Source: Spisula solida
Lineage: Eukaryota > Mollusca > Bivalvia > Venerida > Mactridae
Assembly: GCA_947247005.1 (NCBI GenBank)
Contig: OX365950.1
Location: 49,824,761 to 49,888,760, forward strand
Direction of reading: 5' to 3'
DNA length: 64,000 nt
The notes under the pieces are model-generated. The model was not told the DNA's origin, ran no database searches, and worked only from the letters and a program-made list of their open reading frames with translations. This document shows, in pieces, positions 1-29,247 of the stretch (position 1 is the stretch's first letter; every line of letters begins with the position of its first letter). A program made the translations under genes and the position numbers.

Positions 1-2
1 AG

Positions 3-950
3 ACCAATAGACAGGAAACGGCTGAGAAAATAGTGAATGTTCTGGAAAATGTTGGTTTTGCCTACATAGATAATGTACCAGGTGTTGATTACAAAGGATT
101 GTGGGAATGTTGTCAATGGTTTTTCAACAAGCCAATGGAGTATAAGAAGAAAATTATGCGGAAACAATGGAATCCTGAGAACAATAATGTTTATCGCGGT
201 TATTTTCCCGTAATGAAAGACGAACCGAGCCGGAAAGAAGCGTTTGAGTTCGCAAGAGATTTACCAGCGGACGATAATTCAGTTTCTGAGAAGAACTGGT
301 TTTACGAAAAGTCAACATGGCCGGAAGAGGACGGGACGTTCCCCTTTAAAGAGTTCCTGGTACGTCAGTATGATGTCATGCATGATACTTGTATGGAACT
401 TCTTAAACTATGTGCGATAGGATTAGGAATCCCTGAAAATTCATTCATGAAACTTTTCGACGAAAAGCCTTGTTCAACATTTCGTTTGCTGCATTATCCG
501 CCCTGGGAAGGAGCACCACCTATGAACGCTTACATAGAAAACGGAAAAGTTGTGACTACTCCAGAACATACCGACTCCGACTTCATGACACTTCTCACCC
601 CATTCCAGTTTCGAGGTCTTGAAGTTATGCAAGCAGACGGTAAATGGGCGGAAGTCGCTCTAAGACCCGGAAGCCTCGTTATGAATATTGGAGACACATT
701 TTCGCGCATGCTTGGTGGAAAGTTTAAAGCGACACGCCATAGGGTCATCGATATTGGTGTGGACAGATACTCAGTGCCATTCTTTCTAAGTCCACGATTT
801 GATGGTGATATTGGAATTAACTATCTATCTGTGCATACGGGCGAGGGACCTGCTCATGAACCGGAGAAGTTTGGGCCTTGGGTTCTGCGGACTATGAAAC
901 ATGAGAAAAAGTACTTTGAATATAAAGTGTTGCCGGAAATTGACGAATAA
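3..950 (+). CDS. 2-oxoglutarate/Fe(II)-dependent oxygenase, isopenicillin-N-synthase-like (5' partial)
   Basis: The frame is open from the window edge to TAA at 948-950 (315 residues visible), so the true start lies upstream; a GTG at 33 is in frame but has no claim to be the start. The double-stranded beta-helix core is clear: the HxD iron ligands are the His at 567-569 and Asp at 573-575 (motif EHTDSDFMTLL), the distal iron-binding His is at 738-740 (ATRHRV), and the RxS that binds the 2-oxoglutarate carboxylate is at 765-773 (RYSVPFF). The N-terminal part (NVGFAYIDN, then EYKKKI) matches the DIOX_N half of this family. Family members use Fe(II), O2 and 2-oxoglutarate to oxidise small molecules in the cytosol; the substrate cannot be told from sequence. 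No intron is visible in this stretch. It ends 7.9 kb upstream of HSPA4 with no sign of a functional link. Confidence 0.93.
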   Translation, partial: TNRQETAEKIVNVLENVGFAYIDNVPGVDYKGLWECCQWFFNKPMEYKKKIMRKQWNPENNNVYRGYFPVMKDEPSRKEAFEFARDLPADDNSVSEKNWFYEKSTWPEEDGTFPFKEFLVRQYDVMHDTCMELLKLCAIGLGIPENSFMKLFDEKPCSTFRLLHYPPWEGAPPMNAYIENGKVVTTPEHTDSDFMTLLTPFQFRGLEVMQADGKWAEVALRPGSLVMNIGDTFSRMLGGKFKATRHRVIDIGVDRYSVPFFLSPRFDGDIGINYLSVHTGEGPAHEPEKFGPWVLRTMKHEKKYFEYKVLPEIDE

Positions 951-1354
951 TGAGGTCATAATCACCAGTTTAATGATTATTTGTTGACACGTTGACTTAG
1001 TATGTGTTACGAATGAGTTATTTAGATATTAATTACTGATTATATATGAGGTTCTGGTATCATCTAGAGTGAATAACTGGTATGCACACACACTGATAAA
1101 ACGAGATAAAGCCAGTAACGTACGAACATTTTGAACGGAAAAGTTTTGTTTCACAATCAGAGTATGCAAATAGGATTATTTAATGTAACATAAATCATAG
1201 GATTGTATTTTATTCAAAGAATAACCTCTTACATTCTAACCGAAGCAGTATTGCAATCACACTTCTATCAAACTTACATTTAAACATATAACCAGTAGAT
1301 TCAGAAGATTAAATGCAAAATTTGGTCTGAATTTATTTACATGCACTTGTACAC
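951..1354. other. 3' flank of the oxygenase gene, nothing further recognised
   Basis: AT-rich sequence after the stop codon, presumably 3' UTR and then intergenic DNA. No clear AATAAA signal stands out within the first 300 bases. Confidence 0.4.
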
Positions 1355-1924
1355 TTAAAGGTGCTGCCTCATGTAATGGTGTAAAAACAATTGCAAAAAC
1401 AAAATAAAATTGTCGACTATTCGCTTAATTCTGGTACAGTTGCCAGAATATCCCGTAAACAACCACACTAACATTTAACATAATTTGCGAAACATCGGCA
1501 TTTTGTAGTTACATGTACACGTATTTAGTTTTTGTACATTCAAACTTCTATAGAGGATTGCTACCCTATATAAAGAACTAACACCACTACTACTTAAATT
1601 GCCTGAAAATTGTTAGCATTCGATGAAAACGAATTGCAAAACGAACCGAATACCTCACTGATGTTTACGCTGTAGTTTGTAGATGTTACAGTTCGATCAC
1701 GTGTGAATTACATAATTCAAAAGGCGTGTTGGAAGGAAACCCTCCGCTATTTTTAAAAGGAAAAATATCGAGTGCGCGATATCAAGAGTTATTTAAATTG
1801 CTTATTTGCCATAAATCTTTCATAAAGCAACCGTCAGTGGCTTTCTGATATATAAATACTTGGTTAGGTAGGAAAATTACGTTATACAAATATTTTAGCC
1901 CGATCTGTGAGGCAGCACCTTTAA
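1355..1924. mobile_element. Non-autonomous TIR element (MITE) with TTAA flanks, copy 1
   Basis: The left end reads TTAA then AGGTGCTGCCTCA (1355-1371); the right end is the exact reverse complement, TGAGGCAGCACCT followed by TTAA (1921-1924). The body of about 562 bases has no coding capacity. A diverged relative at 42854-43376 shares ends and interior (for example the stretch around TATCCC.TAAACAACCACAC). A TTAA target duplication is typical of piggyBac-type transposases; assignment to that superfamily is inference. Confidence 0.8.
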
Positions 1925-2249
1925 ACTCTCTACACATGTACATGAGACTAACGTATTTCTCCTTAATAGCTTCACGAAGTTAAAACTGAAATATTCAATA
2001 ATTGGTTTTTGTTCATTGTTTGGTTTGTTTGCTTTCGACTGAGATAAATGTTAAAAAGAATGTCCATTACAACTATGCACACAGTCTCATGTCTAGTGAT
2101 GAAGTGTGGCTGCCTACAGGAGTGACCTGAAGGCATCCAATGTAGGAGCAGCAACTGTGCTGTCTGTCTGGAAGAAGGTTCCAGTCTCTCACTTCCCTTG
2201 GAAAGAAGGAGTTGGCAAGTAGGCCTACATTGTCTGTAATGCGCTCCTG

Positions 2250-2462
2250 TGTACTGTTTTATCAAAGCACTTACGGATTTTGTAAACTTACGATCAAGTT
2301 TAATTTCTTTATAATTTGGTTACAATTATAAAGTGTAGTAAATGGAGCTGCAATACTAATACTGATTCAGTTAGTAAACTCCTACAAACCATATCTGTCA
2401 CCAATTTGTAATTAAAAACAATTTTAATTAGAGCGTAATTTTAAGATAAAACAGTACCCAGG
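2250..2462. mobile_element. MITE with GTACTGTTTTATC inverted ends, copy 1
   Basis: The left end GTACTGTTTTATCAAAGC and right end GATAAAACAGTAC are inverted repeats of each other. The interior (including ACGATCAA.TTTAA and GGAGCTG) is homologous to the element at 61682-61916, which lies partly in inverted sense. Non-coding, about 210 bases. Confidence 0.7.
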
Positions 2463-2469
2463 TATATAC

Positions 2470-3940
2470 GGTACGGGCATCACCTCTTCGGATGTGGTCA
2501 TCCGCTTTGATGTCGACAAGTTGGTTGTTGATATTGTACATCATACACATCAGAATAACGTCAACCTGTCTTCCATTGGTTGTGTTGGAGGTCATCTCTT
2601 GTATCGTGGTAAGTAGTTGGGTCGTACAAGAACGGCACTTCCTTAATTCATACTGTCAAAGTGATTATTATGGTGACCATTGAACAACACCAACAGTTAC
2701 TGTCAAAACTATGCGCAATGTAAATATAACTCAATTATAGTTAAGAACATTTGACATAGAGATATTAATACTTTTTGTTATTGTACCGTAAGAATGTTTT
2801 GAACTTTTGATTAGTTAAAATAACGAGGGATAAGCACGGATATTCAATGATGTTATGTTAAGTTTTCTTAGCTATACTTGAACTTATTAGCAACCCAGAT
2901 TTAAAACAAGATTGAGCTTTGATTCCAACGTTTGTACACAATGCATGGTTCATTACAAACATCAAATGACCGTTGTGTTGTCACTGTAGCACAAGGTAGT
3001 ATCCCTGATGTTGGATTCTGATCTTCACGTTTGTCCCGCAATAAACAAATTGTCTAATGATTAAATACATTTTCACAATCGACATAATAAATGAGTATAA
3101 ACTGATGCAACCCACTGTGTCTGTCATACAAAAGCACGGTGATTTCAAACCAAGAATAGACTTCAACAAAATGATAAAAGACGACAGTTTTTCGAAGAAA
3201 AAAGTGCTCCCGGCACAAAATATCCAGTGATTGTAGGTTTGTGTCAATATGCGCCCTCTTTCATATATCATCCTTAAGTGACTGTTGCACCTATATACGA
3301 TAGTAGAATTACAGTAAAAGACCTACTCGCGTACTGACCAAATATATGTACAATATATCATACAGAAAAAGTGAGAAAACATTTGGAAACAATCTGAATT
3401 ATGATTTACATACGAAGAGATATCCCAGCGCATTGACAGTAGTGTTTGTCGTGACCTTAATCATTTAAACTAGTGGGGAATGTTAAACATATATCAGGTT
3501 TCCACTGGCAGCATTGAACGAAGTTAAGTTCTCTGCAATATGTAAAAAGAAAAATTGCTACTTTTGTAAGAGTACCAATGCCTAGTATTGAAGTTCATGA
3601 CCCACATATTATTTCCTGACACAGTAATGCAGTAATTGAACCAATGTCTTGATCCTTTGTACGTGTTAGTAGTGTTTGGAACATCGTATATTCTAATTTT
3701 AAAGATTATTTAACATTCGTCTGAAACGAAACTATTGAACAATTAATAATAAGACTCAATAAATTAATAGAATATAAGTCGTAATTGAAATGCACACGAT
3801 ACAAAATTGTGTCTCAGCCGTGTCTATAAATGAGCATGCGTGTCCCAGCCCGACGTTGCTACCTTTTAGCTGATATTTTGTGACGTTTTGGAAATTCGAC
3901 TTGATGATATGTGGTAGTCTTGACGAGTCTGAGATGTTAA
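2470..3940. other. Intergenic, nothing recognised
   Basis: AT-rich sequence with only short open frames lacking family resemblance. No repeat ends or gene signals could be supported. Confidence 0.4.
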
Positions 3941-4133
3941 CATGTCTATGTATTATCTGTACACCATGCAGAATCTTGTTTGTTCTCGTCTTTTTCTAGT
4001 TCTTGCCATTCTAGTTGGTTGAACTATGTATATAGTTGTTCATGACGTTTCGAGCAGCTCTATGATATATCATTTCGATATTCTTCTTGTGGTTTTGTTG
4101 TTGTGTTACCCGAACTGTAGAGGCATATTCTAC

Positions 4134-4860
4134 ATGGGCGTAGGGGCGTCTTCAACATTGGGGGGGGCAACATATTTGGGAAGGGGGGGGGGGGGGGCTA
4201 AAAAAGTTTTTGAGATATGTGGGGTCACATTAACTGTTAATAAGCTATGGTTAAGTTTGTGTTTATATTCACTAGAAGGTAAGGTATATCTACTAAGTTG
4301 TTTTCTTGTCAAAATATCGGGTAAAAAACTGAACCCTATCATAAACTAGTATTGTAAGTAGGGGGTCCGGGAGCATGCTCCCCCAGGAATTTTTTTAAAA
4401 CATTGGATCAATCTGGTGCGTTCTGAGATAATTTTTTGGTAAGATCAATCAAAATTAAATCCTTCTTTTGTAAATATTTTAACTAATTATTGAACAGATG
4501 CCCGAATTCTGAGTGTTTTAGTGGTTTAGTAAGAGAATTTAACATAGCAATGACAAATGTTTAAAAGCAATATAGGAGCTGGTGCAAACTTTATCTTTCA
4601 ATGTATTTCTGTAGGCCTTGTAGCTCTTTTCAACAGTTACGACGTGATCTGGTGATAACATATTTCATGGATTAAAATTATTTTGCGAGCGATGCGAGCA
4701 CGAAAATTCACATTTTATACTTTTTAACCAAGGATAAAAGGCAAATTACCTATTACAAGACTATTTTAGGCGGAAAATTATGAATGTGGTCTGAATTATT
4801 GGGGGGGGGGGGGGGGGGGGGGGCAAACAATATGTTGTCCCCCTTTCTCCTACGCCCATG
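4134..4860. mobile_element. TIR element with CATGGGCGTAG ends, copy 1 (TTCTA target duplication)
   Basis: It begins CATGGGCGTAGGGGCGTC and ends CTCCTACGCCCATG, inverted repeats of each other. It is flanked on both sides by TTCTA, a 5-bp target-site duplication, and sits inside the LINE remnant codons for RPTLEYAS. The interior contains long G runs (4181-4197, 4801-4823) and no convincing ORF. About 79-90% alike by eye to copy 2 at 5074-5820, so this is a recent non-autonomous family. Confidence 0.85.
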
Positions 4861-5073
4861 TTCTAGTGTTGGTCGGACTATAATTATTGACTTGTAGGCA
4901 TTTTCTTTCAATTTTCTGTCACTGACGTTGAGGTTTCTTTTTAGGAATCCAATGGTCGTGTTGACTTTTTGTGTTATGTATATGATTGTTTCAGTTAAGG
5001 TCTGATTTGATACTGACCCCAAGGTATTTTGCAGATGTTACTTAAGTTTTCCAAACCATGACTATACATGTAC

Positions 5074-5820
5074 ATGGGCGTAGGAGCGTCTTCAACATTG
5101 GGGGGGGGGGGGCAAACATTTGGGAAGGGGGTGGGCGAATTTTCTTTTGAGATATGGGGGGTCACATTAAGTGTTAATAGCTTACGGTGAATGTTTGTGT
5201 ATATCATAACTAAGGTAAGATATATCTACTAAGTTGTTTTGCTTGTCAAAATAGCGGGTAAAGGATTAACATTATCATAAACTGGTATTGCAAGTAGGGG
5301 GGTCCGGGGGCATGCCCCCCCCCCGGGATTTTTTTTAAAACAATGGACCAATCTGGTGCATTCTGTGTGTTCTGAGATAAATATTTGTTATTTTACAAGA
5401 TCCAGCAAAATGAAGTCCTTATTTTGAAAAGTTTTACTAATTATTGCACAGGTGCCCGCATTTTGAGAGTTAAGGGGTTTAGTAAGGGATAATTTAACAT
5501 AGAAATGACAAAGTTTAAAAGCAATATAGGAGCTGGGGGCAAAGTTTATCTTATAATGTCTTTCTATAGTTTGTGTAGCTTTTTCAACAGCTACATGATA
5601 ACATATTTCATAGATTAAAATCCTTTTGCGAGCACGAAAATTTTCATTTTATACTTTTTAACCAAGAATAAAATGTACATTACCTATTACAAGACTATTT
5701 TAGATGGAAAATTATGAAAATTGTCTGAATTATTGGGGGGGCCAAACGATATGTTGGCCCCCCTTGGCCTAACATTGGGGGGGGGGGGGGCCTGGCCCCC
5801 CCCCTTCTCCTACGCCCATG
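5074..5820. mobile_element. TIR element with CATGGGCGTAG ends, copy 2 (ATGTA target duplication)
   Basis: Same ends (CATGGGCGTAGGAGCGTC ... CTCCTACGCCCATG) and same orientation as copy 1, with ATGTA directly repeated on both flanks. Interior blocks such as GGGGTCACATTAA.TGTTAAT and GGGGGTCCGGG.GCATG are shared with copy 1. It also lies within the LINE remnant, 213 bases from copy 1. Poly-G and poly-C runs (5100-5112, 5771-5802) may be length-variable. Confidence 0.85.
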
Positions 5821-6142
5821 ATGTAAGATATAAATATAGTGGGATCAATAAGCATTGAAATATGTTTATATAGTCATCAATTCATTCATTGTATTAACTA
5901 GCAGCAACTTGTCCTTTCACCTCCAGGAGAGAATTTTAGTTCGTATGGCGGCTTATCAACAACGTGATTAACTGTCAATACCGAGATTTTCTATATGATA
6001 CCGGAGCGACCCGTAGGTAAATTACCGTCGTTTATTAGTCGACGTTTTAGTGGTATCGTCTTGGGGTGCCCAACACAATGCGGTAAACGGCGCTGGCTGC
6101 CTTCACTCAGCTGTCAGAGGTTTCGAGTATTTACTTGTGCGT

Positions 6143-6232
6143 GTAACTGATAGCATAGAGCAAGTGCTCGGCGGGTTCGTATTTACAACTGATAGCATAG
6201 AGCAAGTGCTCGGAGGGTTCGGGCAACTGATA
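6143..6232 (+). repeat. Short tandem duplication, about 45 bp, two units
   Basis: The phrase AACTGATAGCATAGAGCAAG..GCTCGG is repeated twice and begins a third time. The small open frame across it shows no family resemblance. Confidence 0.7.
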
Positions 6233-6239
6233 ATTTAGT

Positions 6240-7200
6240 GAATTATAGTATATGTACTGGCGATCATAGGTGTGATAAACACTATTGTAAAAGGTGTTTT
6301 GTTAATAGTACAGGCGAATAATGACATTGTACATGTAGTGTCAGATAAATTGTAGAGCATTTCACAAAAGAAAATATCTCTTTTGACGTAAAACATTCTA
6401 ATTTTTGCAGTAAATACCTTGATATTAACACTCGATAGTACTGAGTATTACAAATAAATATATAGTGTGTGACAGATGTTTAAAATATAACTAGATAACG
6501 AGCTATAAAGTTCATAATTTTATATATTTTTAAAATTATTTACACAACGTTTTATAGCTATGTCATACATAAATAAACGATACGTTTGCTAGTTCATATA
6601 ATTATATTGTTTAGAACATATGGAGATATCATAATCATACCTTTTTTACATATAAACACGATAATGTAATAATATATTAATCATATATACAAGGGTAAAG
6701 GTAATGAAATTTCGAGCTTCTGAAATCCTGAAAACCCATAGGAAAAATAAAATACGGCCCATTTATGAACAATAATAATCCTGACAACTTTTATTATTAC
6801 CTAGCACTCTATATAACGAGTAATTCGTTATTTTTGACTGTTTCATGTCTTAATGTTTATTTTTAGATTCAGGTATGAAACAGTTCATTGCCAGGAGGGC
6901 ACCAGTTTTGACTGTTACACCCCTGGATGAACTGTTACCTGCGCACTACGATGCGCAATATAAATTCCTGCAAAAACACCCTGCTAGATCTATAGCGTAT
7001 TTTTAATATAACTCTTGAACAATGTTTTGTTCCTTTTTGCTTTATTACATGCCGATTTTATTTGTTTATAATAAAATCATTGGTATAATGACAGTCTTGA
7101 ATTTATAACAAAAATATCCGCTATTAGTATGACAAAATGTCTTAGAAATATCCTTTTTGTTTGTTGTATACGTAGAAATTTACTGTAGTTATATAGAGTA
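6240..7200. other. Intergenic AT-rich stretch
   Basis: No gene or complete element recognised. Around 6841-6940 there are phrases (TTTCATGTCT, GACTGTTACA) also present in the adjacent hairpin at 7219-7384, suggesting a decayed relative. Confidence 0.35.
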
Positions 7201-7218
7201 TTAGGTAATAAAACAGTT

Positions 7219-7384
7219 ATTTCATGTCTGTTTTGGGTTAACAGTCAAAACTATTGTCCCTCGGTATCGGGGAAGACATTTTGAACTGTTGCCCTCGGCC
7301 TATCGGCCTCGTGCAACAGTTCAAAAGTCTTCCCCGATACCTCGGGACAATAGTCTTGACTGTTAACCAAACATACATGAAATA
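7219..7384. repeat. Long foldback hairpin
   Basis: The left arm runs from ATTTCATGT through GGTTAACAGTCAA, ACTATTGTCCC and GGTATCGGGGAAGAC to GAACTGTTGC; the right arm returns through GCAACAGTTC, GTCTTCCCCGATACC, GGGACAATAGT and TTGACTGTTAACC to ACATGAAAT. Arms are about 75-80 bases with few mismatches around a short GC-rich loop. Likely a foldback MITE; extrusion or a hairpin transcript are possible but not shown. Confidence 0.85.
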
Positions 7385-7467
7385 TGTGTACACCCATGTA
7401 TATAAGTTTAATATTCCACATATATAAACGTATAACTTGTATACTATTCATGTCTATGCCTAAGGTA

Positions 7468-7701
<234 letters not shown>

Positions 7702-7705
7702 GTAT

Positions 7706-8258
7706 ACTGCATCACCCCCTCGCGGAGATTATGTGCAGGCAATTGAATGGTGGCATTTGTATGGCTACAAGCCCGTGGACGATTTTGTAGAACAAGCACA
7801 GGCGAGCATCACTTCGCCTGTCTTGTAGGGATCTCCAACGAAGCTTCTCTAGCATACCAGTTACACTGGAGTAGTATGAGTAGTCGCTACATACCCACCT
7901 AGCAGCCCGCCTTTGGATCATCTCTACCCTGTCTATGAGGTCCTTGGTGTACGGGCTCCAGACAGGGGATGAATATTCGATGACTGGGCGTACTAGGGCT
8001 TTGTATGCTATTTGCCGTACGCTGGGGCTCTGTGTACGTATATTTCGCTTCAGAAACCCCAGCGTACGGTTGGCTGATGTTGTTGCCCGGTCTATGTGAT
8101 GTGTCCAGGTCAGGTCGCTGCTGATATCAACCCCGAGGTACTTGGCACATGTCACATTCTCCAGGGTTTGGCCATGTAGGGTGTATGTGGATGGGACTGG
8201 ATGTTTTGAGCGTGTCACCTGTATAACAGTGCACTTTTGTGGGTTGAATTATATTATA
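7706..8258 (-). pseudogene. LINE (CR1/Jockey-like) reverse-transcriptase C-terminal fragment
   Basis: An intact 168-residue minus-strand frame (8218-7712), extendable upstream as FNPQKCTVIQVTRSKHP to about 8252, carries the C-terminal signature of non-LTR reverse transcriptases: NVTCAKYLGVDISSD, then HIDRATTSANRTLGFLKRN, ALVRPVIEYSSPVWSPY, EMIQRRAARWV and RSDARLCLFYKI. The fingers/palm with the catalytic FADD motif and the endonuclease are missing, and the frame ends into the TATC run before the usual SFFP..I..WN segment. It is thus a 5'- and 3'-truncated fossil. Confidence 0.9.
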
Positions 8259-8645
8259 GCCAGGCAGCCATCTGGGAGGGGCCTCTGTTACTGCCAAAGC
8301 CTCCTATCAAATAATACAGTACGTCATTTCATTCACGGATATACACAGATGTATTTCCGTGCTTCATTCTAGCGAGGCGCCATGTTTTATACTTTCCCTC
8401 ACTGTTTCATACTATTTTGGGTTACAGTTTTTATACATGTATCTAACGAAATACTCTTTTAAATTTTGGTTATGTATGTGTATTTCAAATATAATTAATT
8501 GGGCTACACATAGGCTACGATGCAACGATTCTTTTTCAAGAATACGAACCGGTAGAGAGTCGAAACCTCCGTACACCTTCTTAGCCAATCAAATCGACGA
8601 ATAAATTATCTGCGGAACACCATTATTCGGAAGGCGTCGAATTTT

Positions 8646-8686
8646 CACGTGTGTGGAGAAATTTCTGAGAAGTTCTCGAACGTTCG
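8646..8686 (+). promoter_or_regulatory. Heat-shock element cluster plus E-box upstream of HSPA4
   Basis: GTTCTCGAACGTTCG at 8672-8686 is three perfect alternating 5-bp HSF units (nTTCn nGAAn nTTCn). Two further units, AGAAATTTCT (8657-8666), lie just upstream, shifted by one or two bases. A CACGTG E-box is at 8646-8651. The cluster is about 175 bases before the ATG of an Hsp110-family gene, exactly where HSF1 control would be expected. Binding itself is inferred from the consensus. Confidence 0.85.
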
Positions 8687-8836
8687 TGAGCTATCTAATC
8701 AGCTATTAACGTTGTGGACATCTTATTTATTAAGCATAAACATACCATAAAGCGATATCGGCACTCTTGCAAAATTTTATTCACTTGTGTTGATTTTAAA
8801 GTCGACCGGTGGATTTTTTATCCAAAATTCTACTGA

Positions 8837-27095
<18,259 letters not shown>

Positions 27096-27452
27096 TGGCA
27101 ACATATTTAGTCATTATCGTAATTTATACATTTACTATGTAATCGTTGTAAGAGTAATATGTTGCCCTTTAAATAGCATGCACTGTAAAGTAAGTTAATT
27201 GGTTACGGACAAATTTTAATCGACACCAACACTTTTGATACCACATAAACGCAGCACAGTTAATTTCTATTTTAATTCCAAAATCCACAAATGTATGACC
27301 TTTAAATTATCTACAAAGTTGAGTTCTCACTTGTTCACTTAACCCTCATCTTAAGAAACCTAAATAATCTTAAGACAGCCTCCAAATTGTTCGTCCATAT
27401 TCACTGTGTCACACTATTTAACCTCATTATCAAGACCCTAGTCAATAATGAG

Positions 27453-27706
27453 ACCAGGCCCCGATCTCCCGAAACATCTCAATCTGAGCTCAAACTCAAC
27501 TCAAATTGTGTCACCTATCATTTGAGATAGTTTCCATGCGAAATTGTACTCTAAATTGGTATGACAGTAACATTATTCTGAGATTGTTACAGTAAAATTT
27601 CGAGAGCTCGAGCTTCATATTAATCTCAAATTCAGACTCTGAATTGAAAAAAATCTCAATTTGAGTTGAGATTTCCACTTGAGATGCGTCAGGAGATAGG
27701 GGCCAG
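27453..27706. mobile_element. GGCCCCGATCTCC repeat (family G), copy 1
   Basis: Left CCAGGCCCCGATCTCCCGAA + ACATCTCAATCTGAGCT, right GAGATGCGTCAGGAGATAGG + GGCCAG; inverted ends. The family recurs at 28054-28310, about 39645-39871 and 51061-51307. Confidence 0.8.
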
Positions 27707-28053
27707 TTTTCAAGGGTTCCAATATTGGTGTTATTATTGAGGTTTTTCTGTACATTGTCTTACAGTGTGTTTGCTGTGTATTGGGGATATTTATCAATGA
27801 TGATCATTGCTGTAATGTTTCAATATGTGTAGTTGTAATTGTAACTTAATATGCAAATGTTGAGAAAATGAAGTAAGGACGATTTGTTTAAATTTGATTG
27901 TGTATCAGAAAGCACCCAAGTATTTAATACAATACACCTAGACTATAGATCACTCTTCACTTCTTTCTCTACCTGACACATTGAAAATTATACTGTTCAA
28001 AAGTTATTATTAAAACTTCATGACTATTTGAATATAATAGCATACAACAAAAT

Positions 28054-28310
28054 CTGGCCCTGATCTCCCGAAACATCTCAATCTGAGCTAAATCTCATCT
28101 AAAATATTGCCATGTGTTGTTTCAATAATGTCCATGGGAGGCTAGACTCAAAATTCGCATCTTAAAACAGAAAACCTTATTCTTATTTTTTTACAGTAAA
28201 TCTAAAGAGCTTAAACTTCTTATTCATCTCCAATTTAAACTCTAATATGAGCAAAAGCTCAATTTGAGATGAGATTTCTACTTGAGATGCTTCAGGAGAG
28301 CAGGTCCTGG
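28054..28310. mobile_element. Family G repeat, copy 2
   Basis: CTGGCCCTGATCTCCCGAAA at the left, GAGATGCTTCAGGAGAGCAG at the right, same interior as copy 1. Confidence 0.8.
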
Positions 28311-28399
28311 TTGATTTCAATGTAAGTCATCATGCCTCGTTGTCTAGATTGTCTGTACTATGATACATCTCATCAAACAGGCAGTGCTGTTATATTCAG

Positions 28400-28591
28400 G
28401 GGGGGTCCTAAGGCATAATACCAAATCATGAAAATTAGACGCAAGTCTGTTTTGAGTGCATTTTACACACATCCCTACACCAAAACATTTTGTTATTACT
28501 TTGAATTTTTTCAGCAAATTTTATTTTCTGCAGAAAAGTTCATTCTTTCTAGTGCAGCCAATCTGGGTTATTTGGAATTGTTGGACCCCTG
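28400..28591 (+). mobile_element. Family D repeat, copy 2
   Basis: GGGGGGTCCTAAGGCATAAT ... TTGGACCCCTG with TCTGCAGAAAAGTTCATTCT inside. Confidence 0.7.
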
Positions 28592-28979
28592 TATATTGCT
28601 AGGGAAAGTAACAAAATGTTGAATGCTGTGCTTGTCTTGTGAGTGAATTTACTGTTTTACAGTATTGTTATATATGATCAAACATTCATGAAATGCCATT
28701 TTATGACCTTTAACGCACAACATGTGTTCAGACTTGGAAGACGGGTGTTTTAATGCTTCGTTGTTGATATGTTGAACATGTCAGACAGTCTTGTATTGAA
28801 AGCACGTAAATATTGTACATCAATTACAGAATTCAATGTTCTAAAAAGTGTTAGAAAACTTAAAACAAATTAATTTAGCGGAACAAATCTTATGGGTATC
28901 CTTGATTTCAAGGCAATCTATTTATGTAGTTAATATCTCGAGCAAGAGTAAGACAGTCGTCTCGTTAAACAAACTTGTA

Positions 28980-29247
28980 AGTTCCCTACCGGTTTTTGAC
29001 CGGAGGGGACTATAGGTTTGCCGTCGTTCCGTCTGTCAAAAAAACTGGATCCTGACATAACTCAAACAGTTTCCAAGCTAGGTTTATGAAACTTGGTATG
29101 TGGATAGGGGACAATAAGGGGATTATGCACGTCTAAAAATATTTTGATTCTGACAAAAATTGTGGTTGCCATGGCAACAGAAACATTGAAAATGGCTTAA
29201 AACCGGTAGGGGACTTCTGTATTGCTTGCAATTCTTAATTACTTGTT
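28980..29247. mobile_element. Family B repeat, copy 3
   Basis: TCCCTACCGGTTTTTGACCG ... ACCGGTAGGGGACTTCTGTA. Confidence 0.85.

Larger units (their letters stand above)
3950..5850 (-). pseudogene. LINE (CR1/Jockey-like) reverse-transcriptase remnant broken by two TIR elements
   Basis: On the minus strand, pieces of the C-terminal thumb region of a non-LTR reverse transcriptase can be read: AKYLGVSIKSDLN near 5020, TTIGFLKRNLNVSD and ENAYKS..VRPTLE near 4860-4950, then after a 730-base gap the direct continuation YAS.V, IEMIYHRAARNV near 4030-4130 and a frameshifted RREQTRFCMVYR near 3965-4000. The same order of motifs is found in the LINE remnant at 7706-8258 (KYLGVDIS, RTLGFLKRN, RPVIEYSSPVW, QRRAARWV). 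Stops and frameshifts show it is dead. Both interruptions are transposons listed separately. Confidence 0.75.

Noticed and set aside
4026..4349. 107-codon plus-strand frame with a GGGG-derived glycine run
   Set aside because: Crosses the border of a LINE remnant and a TIR element; no independent coding evidence.
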